Positions 25,652-34,765 of a stretch of DNA of 64,000 nt are shown here, one piece after another. The stretch is from positions 124,001 to 188,000 of the forward strand of contig NZ_QFRJ01000001.1 in the NCBI RefSeq assembly GCF_003143775.1, given 5' to 3'. The notes below the pieces were generated by a model. That model made no database searches. It was not told where the DNA came from and saw only the letters and a program-made list of their open reading frames with translations. The translations under genes were made by a program, and so were the position numbers. This DNA comes from Brumimicrobium oceani (GTDB lineage: Bacteria; Bacteroidota; Bacteroidia; Flavobacteriales_D; Crocinitomicaceae). Position 1 is the first letter of the stretch. The number at the start of each line of letters is the position of its first letter.

Positions 25652-28600
25652 TTAATTTGATTTTAATGTTGTTTGAAAAACGTGTTTTTGTATTAAGTTG
25701 ATTAGCTCCGATTCTACATAGGGTTTGGTGAGGTAATCCACCATTCCTGCGTTATAACAACTATCAATTTCTGCTTTAAATGCATTAGCGCTTAGGGCTA
25801 TAATGGGTGTTGTAATGTTCATTTCGTTAATTAGAGTCTTGGTTGTTTCTATACCATCTTTTAACGGCATTTGGATGTCCATTAGAATCAAATCAACTTC
25901 TAAACTTTTTAATTGTTGAATGGCCTCAACCCCATTTTTAGCTTCAAATATGTTGACTTTATATTTTTCCAATGTTTTTTTTGTAAGCATCAGGTTGAGG
26001 GTATTGTCCTCTACAATGAGTATTTTTTTATCCCGCAACTCTTTAGAAACAATACTTTTTGTGGTGGTGGTTGTGTTTGCTGCATTGTCGCAACCTACTG
26101 GAATATCCATTCTTATTGTAGTACCTTCATTTTGCTTGCTATCAATAGAGATAGATCCTTTCATTAATTTAATAAACTCATGGCTGATACTCATTCCTAA
26201 ACCAGTGCCAGATTCCTTGCGAATATTAGAACTGTCTTCTTGAGCGAACTTAGTAAAGATGGTGGATATAAACGCTTGGCTCATACCAATCCCAGTGTCT
26301 TTGACGGTTATAATAAGACTTTGATTTTTTTCAACTACAGGAATAGCATTCACTTCAAAGCTTATGATTCCTTTTTCTGTAAACTTGACAGCATTTGAAA
26401 GTATGTTGATGATTATTTGCTTTATTCTTGTTCTGTCTCCAATGACTTGTTTGCATACGGAAGAAGATAGTGTGCGATTAAACTTTAGTCCTTTTTCCTT
26501 TGCAAGTGGAAGGAGAATAGAATTGATTTCATCAAAAACTTCTTGAAAATTAAATTTTGTTAGGTTTAAGCTCAGTTTACCCGCATTTATTTTTGAAAAA
26601 TCTAATACATTGTCAATCAGTGACTGTAAATGATTTCCAGAACTTATTAAATGATTGATATACTTTTGAGCTTCCTCTTCCTGTTGGAAGCGTTTTAGCA
26701 GATTGGAGATACCTAAAATGGCATTCAAAGGTGTTCGTATTTCATGACTCATATTGGTAATGAATTGTTCCTTGGCCAAATTTGATTCCTCTGCTGTTTT
26801 TTTTGCTTCTTCAAGCTTTTGTTGTATTTGTTTTTGCTCAGTGATGTCAATAATTACACCAATTACTCCGTCTATTTTTCCATGCTCATCTATCTTTGGT
26901 GTAGAGTGTATAAGCCAAGTAGCTTTGTTTTTTGAAGGTTTATTCACAGTTATTTCGAATATCCTATCTTTACCACGCATTGCCCTCTCATGCTGATGAA
27001 GTAAACTGGCCTTGTCAATCTCGTTGAGCTGATATCTGTTTTCAATCAGTAGCTCTTTTATATTTTTACCAATTAAGGTATTTTTCATATCACCATGAAT
27101 TTTCTGGAAACTTGTGTTGACATAGGATATATTTAGATTCTTGTCTATTTCTATAAGTCCTAAATCGATATTTTCTATGATTCCACGGAACCTTTTTTCT
27201 TGAGACTTTAGGTTTTCCTCTAGTTTATGTTGGAGTGTAATGTCAATAATGTATCCGTCCAACCTTAGGATTTCGCCATTGCTGTCTTTTTCTGCTGTAA
27301 TTCTAAGGTTGATCCATTTTTTTTTGCCCTCTATGTCTAAACAAACAGCACGTTCAACATTTCCTTTATGTCTTATGGTTCTGGAAATGTTTATTAAATC
27401 ATCCTTATTTAAGAATTTTAAAATTCTTAGGTTTTTGATGTGTCTTTTCACCTCTTTTACTGATAAACCAATCAGTTCTTTTATTGCTGGTGAGATAAAA
27501 AGAACCTCCCTATTCTCAAGGTTAACAGACCAGATAACATCATGAATATTGGTGACGATGTTGTCTATGATTTTTTGTGCATTTTCTAACTTTGATTTTG
27601 CTTGAACAAGGGCCGTGATATCATTGAAATAAAGGTTAATATGTCCTTTGTCTTTAATGAACTTTGGGTTAAGCGTATAGTGAGTTGTGTTTTCCGTGAT
27701 GACATTGTATTGCCTTTCAACATTATTGACCTTGATATCTTTGATTACTTGATTGGCCAGTTGTTTGAATGCTATTTTGTTTTTACCATCTATGCAAATC
27801 TCTTGTTTTTCTATTTCATTGCTGGTTTGATTTTTTAGGATAATGTTTCCTTCTAAATCAATTCTAATTACCGGATCTGGACTTTGTAGTGGGAAGTCTG
27901 CAAGATTGGACAAAAGCTTTAAGTTTGCCTGTCTCTCTAAGTTTTGAGCAATATTGGAAGAGAAGGCGCTTAAGATTGAAATTTCGGACTCATCCCAAAT
28001 CCGCTTTTTTTGACAATCATCGTAACCAACCATTCCCCAAAGTTTATTTTTTTGGTAGATGGGTATAATTAAAACCGTTTCTATGTCTTGAGAAGCTAAG
28101 TAGGGTTTCATCTTTGAAGTTTCCGGCAATTCAGAAATTACAGCTTGGTAGGGTTCGTTGATGATCATGTAGTCTATAAACTCATTAAAATCATCTACAT
28201 TTAAATTTTGTAATTCTTTGTTGTTGATTTGAGGTTTAGCTGTTCCTGAATTCCACTCTAAGCGCTGAGAAGTTAGTTTTTCTCCTTTTTCGTTATCATG
28301 AAATTCAAATAAGTAAGTTCGATCAACATTAACCGCTTTTCCCAAGATTGGCAGAGACTTAGAAATAGAATCGAAAAAATCATCGTTGAAAGAAAGTATT
28401 TTGGTAGCCTCAGCAATTGCTTTTAACATCTGCTCTCGGCGAAAGAGTTTGTTTTCTGTTGCAAGTACGGTTTTGATGTCTTTACTAATTGCTAAGATAT
28501 ATTCCTTTCCTTCAAAGTTTTTAAGAAAAACATCAACTTCAACGGGAAAAACTTCTTTTGTTTCTAAATTGATGTTTTCCGTCCTAATAATTACATGGCC

Positions 28601-28810
28601 AAGATCTCTTATTTTTTTGACATGCTTATCCCAATCACTTTTGTTTTGAAGAGAAGTTTCAAAGTCCACAACATTAAGGTGTTGATACTCTCGGTGTATA
28701 CCAAGTCTATTTTTAGAAACAGAGTTTAAATAGACCAGGTTTCCCTCAATATCTGAAACTTGAACTCCGTCGGTATACTGGTTTACTAATTCGAATATTA
28801 AACTTTCCAT
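25652..28810 (-). CDS. Multi-PAS/GAF hybrid sensor histidine kinase with receiver domain
   Basis: A 1052-residue cytosolic kinase with no transmembrane segment. From the N-terminus: PAS (about 1-115), GAF (about 125-295), a PAS-like region (300-400), two further PAS/PAC units (about 405-530 and 540-665), HisKA with His689 (NMSHEIRTPLNAILG), HATPase_c (NILSNAVKFTEKG, VKDTGIGMSQ, GTGLGMSI) and a receiver with Asp978 (LILMDIQMPLKDG). With the upstream NtrC-type regulator (2-nt gap) and the downstream Hpt gene it forms a complete phosphorelay. Cytosolic PAS and GAF domains suggest sensing of redox state, a small molecule or a metabolic signal. Confidence 0.93.
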   Translation of the reverse strand: MESLIFELVNQYTDGVQVSDIEGNLVYLNSVSKNRLGIHREYQHLNVVDFETSLQNKSDWDKHVKKIRDLGHVIIRTENINLETKEVFPVEVDVFLKNFEGKEYILAISKDIKTVLATENKLFRREQMLKAIAEATKILSFNDDFFDSISKSLPILGKAVNVDRTYLFEFHDNEKGEKLTSQRLEWNSGTAKPQINNKELQNLNVDDFNEFIDYMIINEPYQAVISELPETSKMKPYLASQDIETVLIIPIYQKNKLWGMVGYDDCQKKRIWDESEISILSAFSSNIAQNLERQANLKLLSNLADFPLQSPDPVIRIDLEGNIILKNQTSNEIEKQEICIDGKNKIAFKQLANQVIKDIKVNNVERQYNVITENTTHYTLNPKFIKDKGHINLYFNDITALVQAKSKLENAQKIIDNIVTNIHDVIWSVNLENREVLFISPAIKELIGLSVKEVKRHIKNLRILKFLNKDDLINISRTIRHKGNVERAVCLDIEGKKKWINLRITAEKDSNGEILRLDGYIIDITLQHKLEENLKSQEKRFRGIIENIDLGLIEIDKNLNISYVNTSFQKIHGDMKNTLIGKNIKELLIENRYQLNEIDKASLLHQHERAMRGKDRIFEITVNKPSKNKATWLIHSTPKIDEHGKIDGVIGVIIDITEQKQIQQKLEEAKKTAEESNLAKEQFITNMSHEIRTPLNAILGISNLLKRFQQEEEAQKYINHLISSGNHLQSLIDNVLDFSKINAGKLSLNLTKFNFQEVFDEINSILLPLAKEKGLKFNRTLSSSVCKQVIGDRTRIKQIIINILSNAVKFTEKGIISFEVNAIPVVEKNQSLIITVKDTGIGMSQAFISTIFTKFAQEDSSNIRKESGTGLGMSISHEFIKLMKGSISIDSKQNEGTTIRMDIPVGCDNAANTTTTTKSIVSKELRDKKILIVEDNTLNLMLTKKTLEKYKVNIFEAKNGVEAIQQLKSLEVDLILMDIQMPLKDGIETTKTLINEMNITTPIIALSANAFKAEIDSCYNAGMVDYLTKPYVESELINLIQKHVFQTTLKSN

Positions 28811-28812
28811 TT

Positions 28813-30171
28813 CTAAATTTTTATTTTCCCTTGTTTTATGTAGCGATAAATTGTTGATTTACCGACGGCTAATTTTGTAGCTGTTAAAACCACGTTGTTG
28901 TTGTTTTCTTCCAATTTTTTTTGAATGATTGCAATTGTATAGTCCTCCAGAGTGGTAGCGCTTTTGTAATTTATTTCAAAATTGTCTGCCATGTCTACTT
29001 GGAGGTCAGTCGCCATTATTTTATCTTCTTCTCCCATTAAAATGGCCGTTTCAATAACAGCTTTTAACTCTCTTACATTACCAGGGAATTTGTACTTTAG
29101 CAGTAGTTTTTTTGCACATGTATTCAACTCTTTAATTTTTATTTTATTCTTTCTAGAAAATTGCTCTATAAAAAACCTTGCCAAAAAAAGAGTATCTTTT
29201 CCACGTTCTCTAAGAGGTGGGAGGTCTATTGAAAACCCCATGAGTCTATAGTATAAATCTTCTCTAAACCTACCTTCTTTAACCTCTTGTTTAAGATCGC
29301 GATGTGTAGCGATGATTAACCTAAAGTCGAGTGGGATATTTTTATTTCCACCTACACGATTGAGTTCCATTTCTTGAAGCACACGCAATAATTTAGCTTG
29401 AACAGGCAGTTCCATTTCTCCAATTTCGTCTAGAAAAAGCGTGCCTCCTTTGGCTTCTTCAAATTTCCCTATTCTTTGCTGGTGTGCACCCGTAAAAGCA
29501 CCTTTTTCATGACCGAACAGCTCACTTTCTACTAATTCTTTAGGGATAGCGGCCACGTTTACAGCGACATAAGCTTTTTTGCTTTTGTTGGAATTGAAGT
29601 GTATTGTTTTGGCGACTAGATCTTTACCTGTTCCTGTTTCACCGCTAATGATTACGTTAATATCTGAAGTAATTGCCTTTTCAATTTTGGAAAAAACATT
29701 ATTAATTTCCGTGCTTTCCCCTTTTATAAAGGTTTTTAAATCATGTTTTTTATTGACCACTTTTTCTAGAACACTAATTTCTTCTTTTAACTCAATTTGC
29801 TTGGCTGCATTGTGAGCCACGTTCCAAATACGTTCAAGTGTGTTTTCATCTTTTACCAAATAATCATAAACCCCCATTTTGAACATGGATGCGGCTACCT
29901 GTATGTTATTTTGACCAGAAATAACCAATAAAATCGCCGCAGGCAGTTTTTCTTTGATGAGCGGAATGAGCGCATCGCCTTGCATGTCGGGTAGATTAAT
30001 GTCTATGGTGATAATGTCTGGTGCGTTCCTTAATGACTCGAGTAGGTCATTTGCCGTATTGAATATACTCACCTCAAAGTCTGGATTTAAGCTTAATTTA
30101 TATTTTAAGAATTTAGAGAAAGTTAAATCATCCTCGACACAATAAATCTTTATTTTTTTTTGGTTGTTCAT
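28813..30171 (-). CDS. Sigma-54-dependent response regulator, NtrC family
   Basis: A 452-residue transcription activator. The receiver domain has Asp57 (IITIDINLPDMQG). The AAA+ domain has Walker A GETGTGKD, the sigma-54 contact loop GAFTGA and Walker B GGTLFLDEIGEM. A C-terminal Fis-type helix-turn-helix follows (VVLTATKLAVGKSTIYRYIKQ). It binds upstream sites and uses ATP to open sigma-54 promoters once phosphorylated. It is the first gene of the kinase-Hpt operon. A 15-bp palindrome 30 nt upstream of its start (30201-30215), repeated around the nearby genes, is a candidate binding site and would imply autoregulation. Confidence 0.95.
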   Translation of the reverse strand: MNNQKKIKIYCVEDDLTFSKFLKYKLSLNPDFEVSIFNTANDLLESLRNAPDIITIDINLPDMQGDALIPLIKEKLPAAILLVISGQNNIQVAASMFKMGVYDYLVKDENTLERIWNVAHNAAKQIELKEEISVLEKVVNKKHDLKTFIKGESTEINNVFSKIEKAITSDINVIISGETGTGKDLVAKTIHFNSNKSKKAYVAVNVAAIPKELVESELFGHEKGAFTGAHQQRIGKFEEAKGGTLFLDEIGEMELPVQAKLLRVLQEMELNRVGGNKNIPLDFRLIIATHRDLKQEVKEGRFREDLYYRLMGFSIDLPPLRERGKDTLFLARFFIEQFSRKNKIKIKELNTCAKKLLLKYKFPGNVRELKAVIETAILMGEEDKIMATDLQVDMADNFEINYKSATTLEDYTIAIIQKKLEENNNNVVLTATKLAVGKSTIYRYIKQGKIKI

Positions 30172-30200
30172 TTAACGCCTGCAATAAGTTATGTACTATA

Positions 30201-30215
30201 TTCCAAAATTGGGAA
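30201..30215. promoter_or_regulatory. Candidate operator, palindrome TTCCAAAATTGGGAA
   Basis: TTCCAAAATTGGGAA, 30 nt upstream of the NtrC-type gene. Similar 14- to 15-nt palindromes occur at 30347, 33851, 34258, 34276 and 37214, and a weaker one at 30909, all in long gaps of this 7-kb region. Function as a binding site is inferred. Confidence 0.5.
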
Positions 30216-30346
30216 AATAATATTTGTCTTTTTTGATTGATGTTTTCTTGGGCAAATATAGATAATTAATCTTTAATAAACTTGTGTTCATAGAATTTTA
30301 TATTGACTTTTAAAGACAATTGCAGCTGAGTTGTTGATTTTATATT

Positions 30347-30361
30347 TTCCTAATTTGGGAA
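30347..30361. promoter_or_regulatory. Candidate operator, palindrome TTCCTAATTTGGGAA
   Basis: TTCCTAATTTGGGAA, which differs from the 30201 site at two positions. It is in the gap shared by the NtrC-type operon and the T9SS adhesin gene. Confidence 0.45.
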
Positions 30362-30598
30362 TTAGTACCTATGGTTTCGATACTTTTATTAGAAAAATAC
30401 TTGGGCTTTCTTTTAAGACCGAATAAGTATTTTAGATCAACCCTGTATTCTTTTATTTAAAGGATTGCTTATGTTAAATGGGTTGCGCTATTTTGTTCTA
30501 TAATTAAAGTGAAGATTTGGCGCTTTCAGTTAGCTCTTCTTAGTTCCGCAAGTGTTTGTGGGGTTTTAGGGGCTTGTAGACTGAGGGGCTTTCTGTTA

Positions 30599-30890
30599 AA
30601 TGCTTATCGGGAACTTTACCAGCTATTTAATATGCTACAATAAAAAGCACTTACTTTAACTAGGCCAGATCCTTCCAGAGATGAAAATCTTGATTTTCAA
30701 CTCTGGTCAGGATGACAGTTGGGGGCGCTGGTAAGCAAGTGAGGAGGGAACCTAGCTTAATGTCATCCTGAAGCGATTTTCTTTTTTCAACTGCTTGGAA
30801 ATAGAGATTTGCGAAGGATCTTGTCAGTTCACCACTGAATCACATTATGCTAGGGTTAGATATTTGCTGGTAAAGTATCGGATAGGCATT
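30599..30890 (-). mobile_element. Family-1 MITE, complete copy with 8-bp target duplication
   Basis: A 292-bp non-coding element with terminal inverted repeats of 24 bp: the left end starts AATGCTTATCGGGAACTTTA, and the right end read inward starts AATGCCTATCCGATACTTTA. TTCTGTTA flanks it on both sides (30591-30598 and 30891-30898), a perfect 8-bp target duplication. Inside are a hairpin around CAGAG...GATTTTC and GTCATCCTGA and AAGGATC blocks that recall repeats common in Bacteroidota intergenic regions. The clean duplication implies a fairly recent insertion. It lies opposite in orientation to the copies at 48519 and 60601. Confidence 0.85.
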
Positions 30891-30908
30891 TTCTGTTATT
30901 GGGAAAGA

Positions 30909-30923
30909 TTCCCATGTTGGGAC
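30909..30923. promoter_or_regulatory. Weak candidate operator
   Basis: TTCCCATGTTGGGAC matches the reverse complement of the palindrome family at about 11 of 15 positions. It is about 300 nt upstream of the T9SS adhesin start and just outside the MITE. Confidence 0.3.
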
Positions 30924-31227
30924 GTCATTTGTGTTATGTTGTTTTTTTTAAATGTTTTGAAATCAGATGGTTAGCGATTTTCGACTTTAGGGCATGTTTC
31001 TTTCTGAGGGCTCAGCGCAGAAAAGATGTAGTGGTTTTTTTCGCACAATAGAACGGTTAGGTTGCGATTGTTAGGACTCTGTTGCATTATCAATAAATGG
31101 AGTTCTTTCAATCGCTTTTTTATGATCAAAAAACAATTAACAATTATTTAAGTTTAATCACTTAATGTACTAATTTCGCCTCCTTAATCTAAGTGATCTC
31201 ATTATTATTTTAATTATCAAAAAAAAC

Positions 31228-33708
31228 ATGAAAAACTCAATGAAACTATTTTTAGCATTTTTTGTATTTGGAATTATTTCCATCTACAATCTAAATGCGC
31301 AAGTTAGGCTTACTCACAGTAACTCACTAGTCCCAAGTCAAGGTATTAGTATTGCTTGTGGTGCAGGTTATACCGATGATAATAGGTATTATCGTGTCTT
31401 TGACTTGACCAACGACTTCAATATTAACGCTCCTTTTAGAATCGACTCCGTAGAGTTTGCAATTGAACTTTTAGAATTTGCTCCTGTGGGAGGTTACCCA
31501 GTAACCGTTAGGCTATACTCGGTGGATACTGGGGTTTTTCCTTCAGGCACAACTACCGTATTAGATTCAACAGTTGTTAATTTATACGATCAAAGTCTTA
31601 CCTTGGTGGCTTTTCCACTTCAGGTGTTTGCCGCTGCAAATGATGTAATCGTGATGGAGGTAGATGTACCATCCGGTTTGGCAACTAATACACGATTTTA
31701 TCATGGAGCAATAGCTGGGGGTGAGCCTTCACCCTCTTATATTGCTTCTGATGGGTGTGGTTTATCGGCGCCTGTAGACTTGTCTGATATAGGTTTTCCG
31801 AATTTGCATTACATAATGAGCCTAAAGCAAGGGATGTGTGCCACATCTGATCGTCCCGTGATTACGAGCTCTACAAGTGATGTTTGTTTTGGAGAGACCC
31901 TAAGCCTAAATATTGCTGGGAATCTTAATGATGCGGCTTATTGGGCGGTGTATGCCGACTCTTGTGGGGGTGATTTATTGGGGACAACAAATACAAGTTC
32001 TTTTGTTTTACCTGCCAACGATACCAATACAAAGTACTACGTTAGAGGTGAGGGGAATTGTTATGGTGTTGGAGCTTGTGTTTCGATATCAATCAATAGG
32101 ATTCCAGAATTACTTGGTTCGTTTAACTCAGCCATTTGTACGGGACAATCTTTAGTAATTAACGGCACAACTTACAATGCTTCCAACCTTTCAGGAACAG
32201 AGGTTTTTACAAATGTTGGGAGCTATGGTTGTGACTCCACTGTGGCTGTTAATTTGACTTTGAGTAGTGCTTCCGTTTCAACAGGAACAGATATACAAGT
32301 AGCTTGTGATTCTTACACATGGATTGATGGAAATACTTATACTTCATCAAACAATTCTGCAACGCATACTTTGGTGAATGCAGCAGGGTGTGATTCATTA
32401 GTAACTTTAGATTTAACAATCAACTATTCAAATACAGGAACGGATGTTCAAATTGCGTGTGATTCTTACACTTGGATTGATGGGAACACATATACTTCAT
32501 CAAACAATTCTGCAACACATACTTTGGTGAATGCAGCAGGTTGTGATTCATTAGTAACTTTAGATTTAACAATCAACTATTCAAATACAGGAACAGATAC
32601 ACAAATTGCTTGTGATAGTTATACTTGGATTGATGGAAATACTTATACTTCATCAAACAATTCTGCAACACATACTTTGGTGAATGCAGCAGGTTGTGAT
32701 TCATTAGTAACTTTAGATTTAACAATCAACTATTCAAATACTGGAACGGATGTTCAAGTAGCGTGTGATTCTTACACATGGATTGATGGGAACACTTATA
32801 CTTCATCTAACAATGTTGCAACGCATACTTTAACGAATGTCGCAGGTTGTGATTCAATTGTAGCTTTAGATTTAACAATCAACAATTCTACAACAGGAAC
32901 AGATATACAAGTAGCTTGTGATTCTTACACATGGATTGATGGAAATACTTATACTTCATCAAACAATTCTGCAACGCATACTTTGGTGAATGCAGCAGGA
33001 TGTGATTCATTAGTAACTTTAGATTTAACAATCAATTACTCAAATACTGGAACAGATGTTCAAGTAGGGTGTGATTCTTACACTTGGATTGATGGAAATA
33101 CTTATACCGCTTCTAATAATTCTGCAACGCATACTTTGGTGAATGCAGCAGGTTGTGATTCGATTGTGACTTTAGATTTAACGATAGGAGAGTTCAATTA
33201 CGCAGGATTGGATACTTCTGTGGTAATTTGCCTTAATCAAGCAATTGATTTAGCAGATCTTATTAGTCCTGATGCACAGTTGGGAGGTGTCTTTTTAACG
33301 CCGGCTGGAGATCAGATTTCAGGATCTGTAATTATTTCTAACGCAGAGAATGTTTACGATTATACTTACGAAGTGTCCTCTGAGGTTTGTCCAACAAGCT
33401 CTGCTACAATCTCTATTACTGTAGACGCTGGATGCGATACTTTATCGGTGAATGAAGAGGCGCTATTTGATATCTCAGTTTTCCCAAATCCAACTTCAAG
33501 TATTTTGACGATACTTAATCCTTCTAATGAAGCTTCTTTAAAGGTTGAAATGTTGGATATGAAGGGTCGTGTGGTACTCATTGAAAACAGCGCATTAAAC
33601 AATGCTTCAAAAGTAACTTTAGCGATAGACAAGCTGGAGACAGGAGTTTATACCTTGCGTATTTACAATGCTCACTCAAAAAAAGTCTTTAAAATCGTAA
33701 AACGATAA
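31228..33708 (+). CDS. T9SS-secreted repeat adhesin, type A sorting domain
   Basis: An 826-residue secreted protein with a signal peptide (MKNSMKLFLAFFVFGIISIYNLNAQ). An N-terminal domain covers about 25-200 and an Ig-like segment about 205-290. Next come one divergent and six nearly identical 51-residue repeats (352-657 or so; each contains ACDSYTWIDGNTYTSSNN and AGCDSLVTLDLTI). A short spacer leads to a type A sorting domain (DISVFPNPTSSILTIL ... KKVFKIVKR). The repeat cysteines may pair. It is probably a surface adhesin or matrix protein. The gene is preceded by a 1-kb gap with candidate operators and followed by a very strong terminator. Confidence 0.87.
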   Translation: MKNSMKLFLAFFVFGIISIYNLNAQVRLTHSNSLVPSQGISIACGAGYTDDNRYYRVFDLTNDFNINAPFRIDSVEFAIELLEFAPVGGYPVTVRLYSVDTGVFPSGTTTVLDSTVVNLYDQSLTLVAFPLQVFAAANDVIVMEVDVPSGLATNTRFYHGAIAGGEPSPSYIASDGCGLSAPVDLSDIGFPNLHYIMSLKQGMCATSDRPVITSSTSDVCFGETLSLNIAGNLNDAAYWAVYADSCGGDLLGTTNTSSFVLPANDTNTKYYVRGEGNCYGVGACVSISINRIPELLGSFNSAICTGQSLVINGTTYNASNLSGTEVFTNVGSYGCDSTVAVNLTLSSASVSTGTDIQVACDSYTWIDGNTYTSSNNSATHTLVNAAGCDSLVTLDLTINYSNTGTDVQIACDSYTWIDGNTYTSSNNSATHTLVNAAGCDSLVTLDLTINYSNTGTDTQIACDSYTWIDGNTYTSSNNSATHTLVNAAGCDSLVTLDLTINYSNTGTDVQVACDSYTWIDGNTYTSSNNVATHTLTNVAGCDSIVALDLTINNSTTGTDIQVACDSYTWIDGNTYTSSNNSATHTLVNAAGCDSLVTLDLTINYSNTGTDVQVGCDSYTWIDGNTYTASNNSATHTLVNAAGCDSIVTLDLTIGEFNYAGLDTSVVICLNQAIDLADLISPDAQLGGVFLTPAGDQISGSVIISNAENVYDYTYEVSSEVCPTSSATISITVDAGCDTLSVNEEALFDISVFPNPTSSILTILNPSNEASLKVEMLDMKGRVVLIENSALNNASKVTLAIDKLETGVYTLRIYNAHSKKVFKIVKR
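32281..33198 (+). repeat. Six 153-bp in-gene tandem repeats
   Basis: Six head-to-tail copies of a 153-bp unit encode 51 residues each. Neighbouring copies are almost identical at the DNA level, including synonymous sites, so the array is recent or kept uniform by recombination. Unit number can change by slippage or unequal crossing-over. Confidence 0.93.
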
Positions 33709-33726
33709 AACGATAAAACAAATTAG

Positions 33727-33758
33727 AAAACGGCCCTCACCTGAGGGCCGTTTTTTTT
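33727..33758 (+). terminator. Terminator of the repeat adhesin
   Basis: A 13-bp perfect stem (AAAACGGCCCTCA at 33727-33739 with TGAGGGCCGTTTT from 33742) has a 2-nt loop and a run of eight T residues. It is one of the strongest terminators in the window. Confidence 0.92.
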
Positions 33759-33850
33759 ATGCCTTCTGAAAGATGGGAGGGGATAAAATGGACAGAATAA
33801 AAATTGGAGGAAAATCAGGAATTTCCCTGATCTAAGGAAGGCTTGGTTAA

Positions 33851-33865
33851 TTCGAATTTTGGGAA
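33851..33865. promoter_or_regulatory. Candidate operator, palindrome TTCGAATTTTGGGAA
   Basis: TTCGAATTTTGGGAA matches the palindrome family except at one position of the left half. It lies in the 1.6-kb gap after the repeat adhesin. Confidence 0.35.
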
Positions 33866-34257
33866 ATTGTAAAGTGAGATATCAAACGCACTATTTTAAA
33901 GGTGCCTGCGCTCAGTAAATTCAATTGACCAAGTTAACCTTCATCCGGCCTTTCGTTATCCTATAATTAGAATGATCAAATCAATCCGCTTAGTTATTTT
34001 TCATTTTGCTAACGACTTGTGCTAAAATATTAAAATGAGGGTAAAAGCTATTTTTATGATTTTAGTTATTGATATATGCTTAACAGCTGCTTTTTAAGCT
34101 CAAGAGAGTTTCCCGCATTGCCAGCTAATAAGACTTTAGTTTGTATCACGTTTTTTTGTCATACTTCCTTAATGAGATGAATGGATGGTCAACCTTATAA
34201 AGGAAAAAGCTTGAGTTATAATTGAGAATTTAAGTTCAATAATTTCTTGATTTTATT

Positions 34258-34290
34258 TTCCCAATTTGGAATTTATTCCAATTATGGGAA
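34258..34290. promoter_or_regulatory. Paired candidate operators
   Basis: Two sites of the palindrome family sit 4 nt apart in inverted order: TTCCCAATTTGGAA at 34258-34271 and TTCCAATTATGGGAA at 34276-34290. Together they form a larger imperfect palindrome. A candidate small transcription unit lies about 170 nt downstream on the plus strand. Confidence 0.45.
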
Positions 34291-34456
34291 ATAATAACTT
34301 TTTTGTCATTATGTATTCTATTGTTTGATAGTATTTTATTGTTTAGGCGCATGTTTTGGTAATGGATAATCATGATTAATATCATGTAATAGTAGTGTTA
34401 GGTTACGATTGTTGGCGTTTTTTTAAATCTTTTTCTATTGAATTTTTGGATTCATT

Positions 34457-34567
34457 TTGAATGAGCTTTTTAAAAAATGCTGGCAATCGTTTTTTCTTTT
34501 TTTAGTGCTCCTAACATCTTGTAAATCATTCTTTTCATTAAAGAAGAAGCGAAGATTAGAGGTTTAG
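34457..34567 (+). pseudogene. Lipoprotein-like small ORF or gene remnant
   Basis: A 36-codon frame starting at a TTG encodes a basic N-terminus, a hydrophobic stretch and a lipobox (CWQSFFLFLVLLTSCKS), as in a small lipoprotein. It ends at TAG, and the frame continues immediately from an ATG at 34568 for 34 more codons to 34672 (MQVLAVNPSNAIDYILINR...). This could be a broken lipoprotein gene with one in-frame stop, two small genes or chance. A terminator-like hairpin follows at 34734-34765. The weak start codon lowers confidence. Confidence 0.3.
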
Positions 34568-34733
34568 ATGCAAGTCCTTGCTGTAAATCCCTCCAATGCG
34601 ATAGATTACATTTTAATTAATAGAATGACTCTTTTTTATACTCAGCTTATGCTTTGGCTTTTCGATGAATGACCTCACCAAAGTACTTGTTCTATGACAA
34701 TTATAAATTTTATCAACCACCAATAAATCATAT

Positions 34734-34765
34734 AAAGGAGGGGAGGTGCTTACTTCTCCTCTTTT
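34734..34765 (+). terminator. Terminator-like hairpin in the 34-kb gap
   Basis: An 11-bp stem with two G-T pairs (AAAGGAGGGGA at 34734-34744 with TCTCCTCTTTT at 34755-34765) has a 10-nt loop. It lies 60 nt after the end of the frame at 34672 and suggests that a short plus-strand transcript ends here. Confidence 0.5.

Noticed and set aside
31028-31085. A sigma-54 -24/-12 promoter before the adhesin gene
   Set aside because: Some GG and GC pairs occur, such as AGGACTCTGTTGCA, but the spacing is 8 instead of 10 bases. I found no full TGGCAC-N5-TTGC element here or upstream of the other candidate operators.
32281-33198. Regular repeats as a possible CRISPR array
   Set aside because: The units are 153 bp, in frame, inside one coding sequence and contain no unique spacers.
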